From Plasmodium malariae (taxonomy: Eukaryota > Apicomplexa > Aconoidasida > Haemosporida > Plasmodiidae): a stretch of 64,000 nucleotides of DNA. Under the pieces are notes generated by a model, which saw only the letters and a list, made by a program, of their open reading frames with translations, was not told the DNA's origin and searched no databases. Of the stretch, positions 63,985 to 64,000 are shown piece by piece; positions within the stretch are counted from its first letter, which is position 1; each line of letters begins with the position of its first letter. The DNA is taken from NCBI RefSeq assembly GCF_900090045.1, contig NC_041785.1:372001-436000 (forward strand), in the 5' to 3' direction. Position numbers and translations under genes: made by a program.

Positions 63985-64000
63985 ATCATTAAGAAAATAT

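Noticed and set aside
1..64000. CRISPR arrays, insertion sequences, bacterial operons, prophage
   Set aside because: This is eukaryotic (Plasmodium) DNA. The tandem repeats have no spacer-repeat structure, and no transposase or reverse transcriptase frame is present.

Overview
The window is nuclear DNA of a malaria parasite (Plasmodium). It is extremely AT-rich, with intergenic DNA visibly under 20% G+C. It has short GT-AG introns, long homopolymers and (TA)n runs, and Asn/Lys-rich low-complexity proteins. It also holds a tryptophan-rich antigen relic and short two-exon genes with a hydrophobic first exon followed by a PEXEL-like export motif. I cannot fix the species. The composition excludes P. 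vivax and P. knowlesi; a P. malariae-like, P. ovale-like or avian lineage fits better than a rodent one because no fam-a/b/c or pir gene is seen. No telomere repeat is visible.

Layout. Positions 1-28 kb look like inner subtelomere: sparse single-copy genes separated by 3-8 kb of AT-rich DNA. They are a PEXEL exported protein (4022-5333, +), a tryptophan-rich antigen pseudogene (about 13025-14577, +), an exported two-transmembrane protein (18347-19430, -) and a PHIST-like exported protein (22674-23595, +). A possible decayed coding stretch (8925-9720) and an orphan first exon (1636-1812) lie between them. From 28.2 to 31.5 kb, on the minus strand, is a solitary and very divergent 18S rRNA-like gene of about 3.35 kb. 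It has no recognisable 5.8S or 28S downstream. Its excess length is a roughly 1 kb block in the V5 region, closed by a 22-23 nt inverted repeat and filled with degenerate direct repeats. A small two-exon membrane protein with an unusually GC-rich, Ala-rich last exon follows (35546-36361, -).

From about 40 kb the window is chromosome core. Five tRNA genes on alternating strands (Gly-GCC, Cys-GCA, Arg-CCU, Trp-CCA, Arg-ACG) occupy 40.2-44.2 kb. Then come a five-exon U2 snRNP A' gene (45858-47236, +), a large Asn/Glu-rich protein with an apicoplast-type leader and a frameshift in a poly-A run (48436-51269, +), the nuclear cap-binding protein CBP80/NCBP1 in two exons (52445-56022, -), and a 1,886-residue protein of unknown function (58324-63984, -).

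The exported proteins would act in the host red cell. The core genes serve translation (tRNAs) and nuclear RNA processing (U2A' in the spliceosome, CBP80 in the cap-binding complex). The most unusual object is the divergent 18S-like gene: it keeps long recognisable blocks but has lost the 3' decoding-site sequence, so it is either a pseudogene under slow decay or a ribosomal RNA relative with another role.
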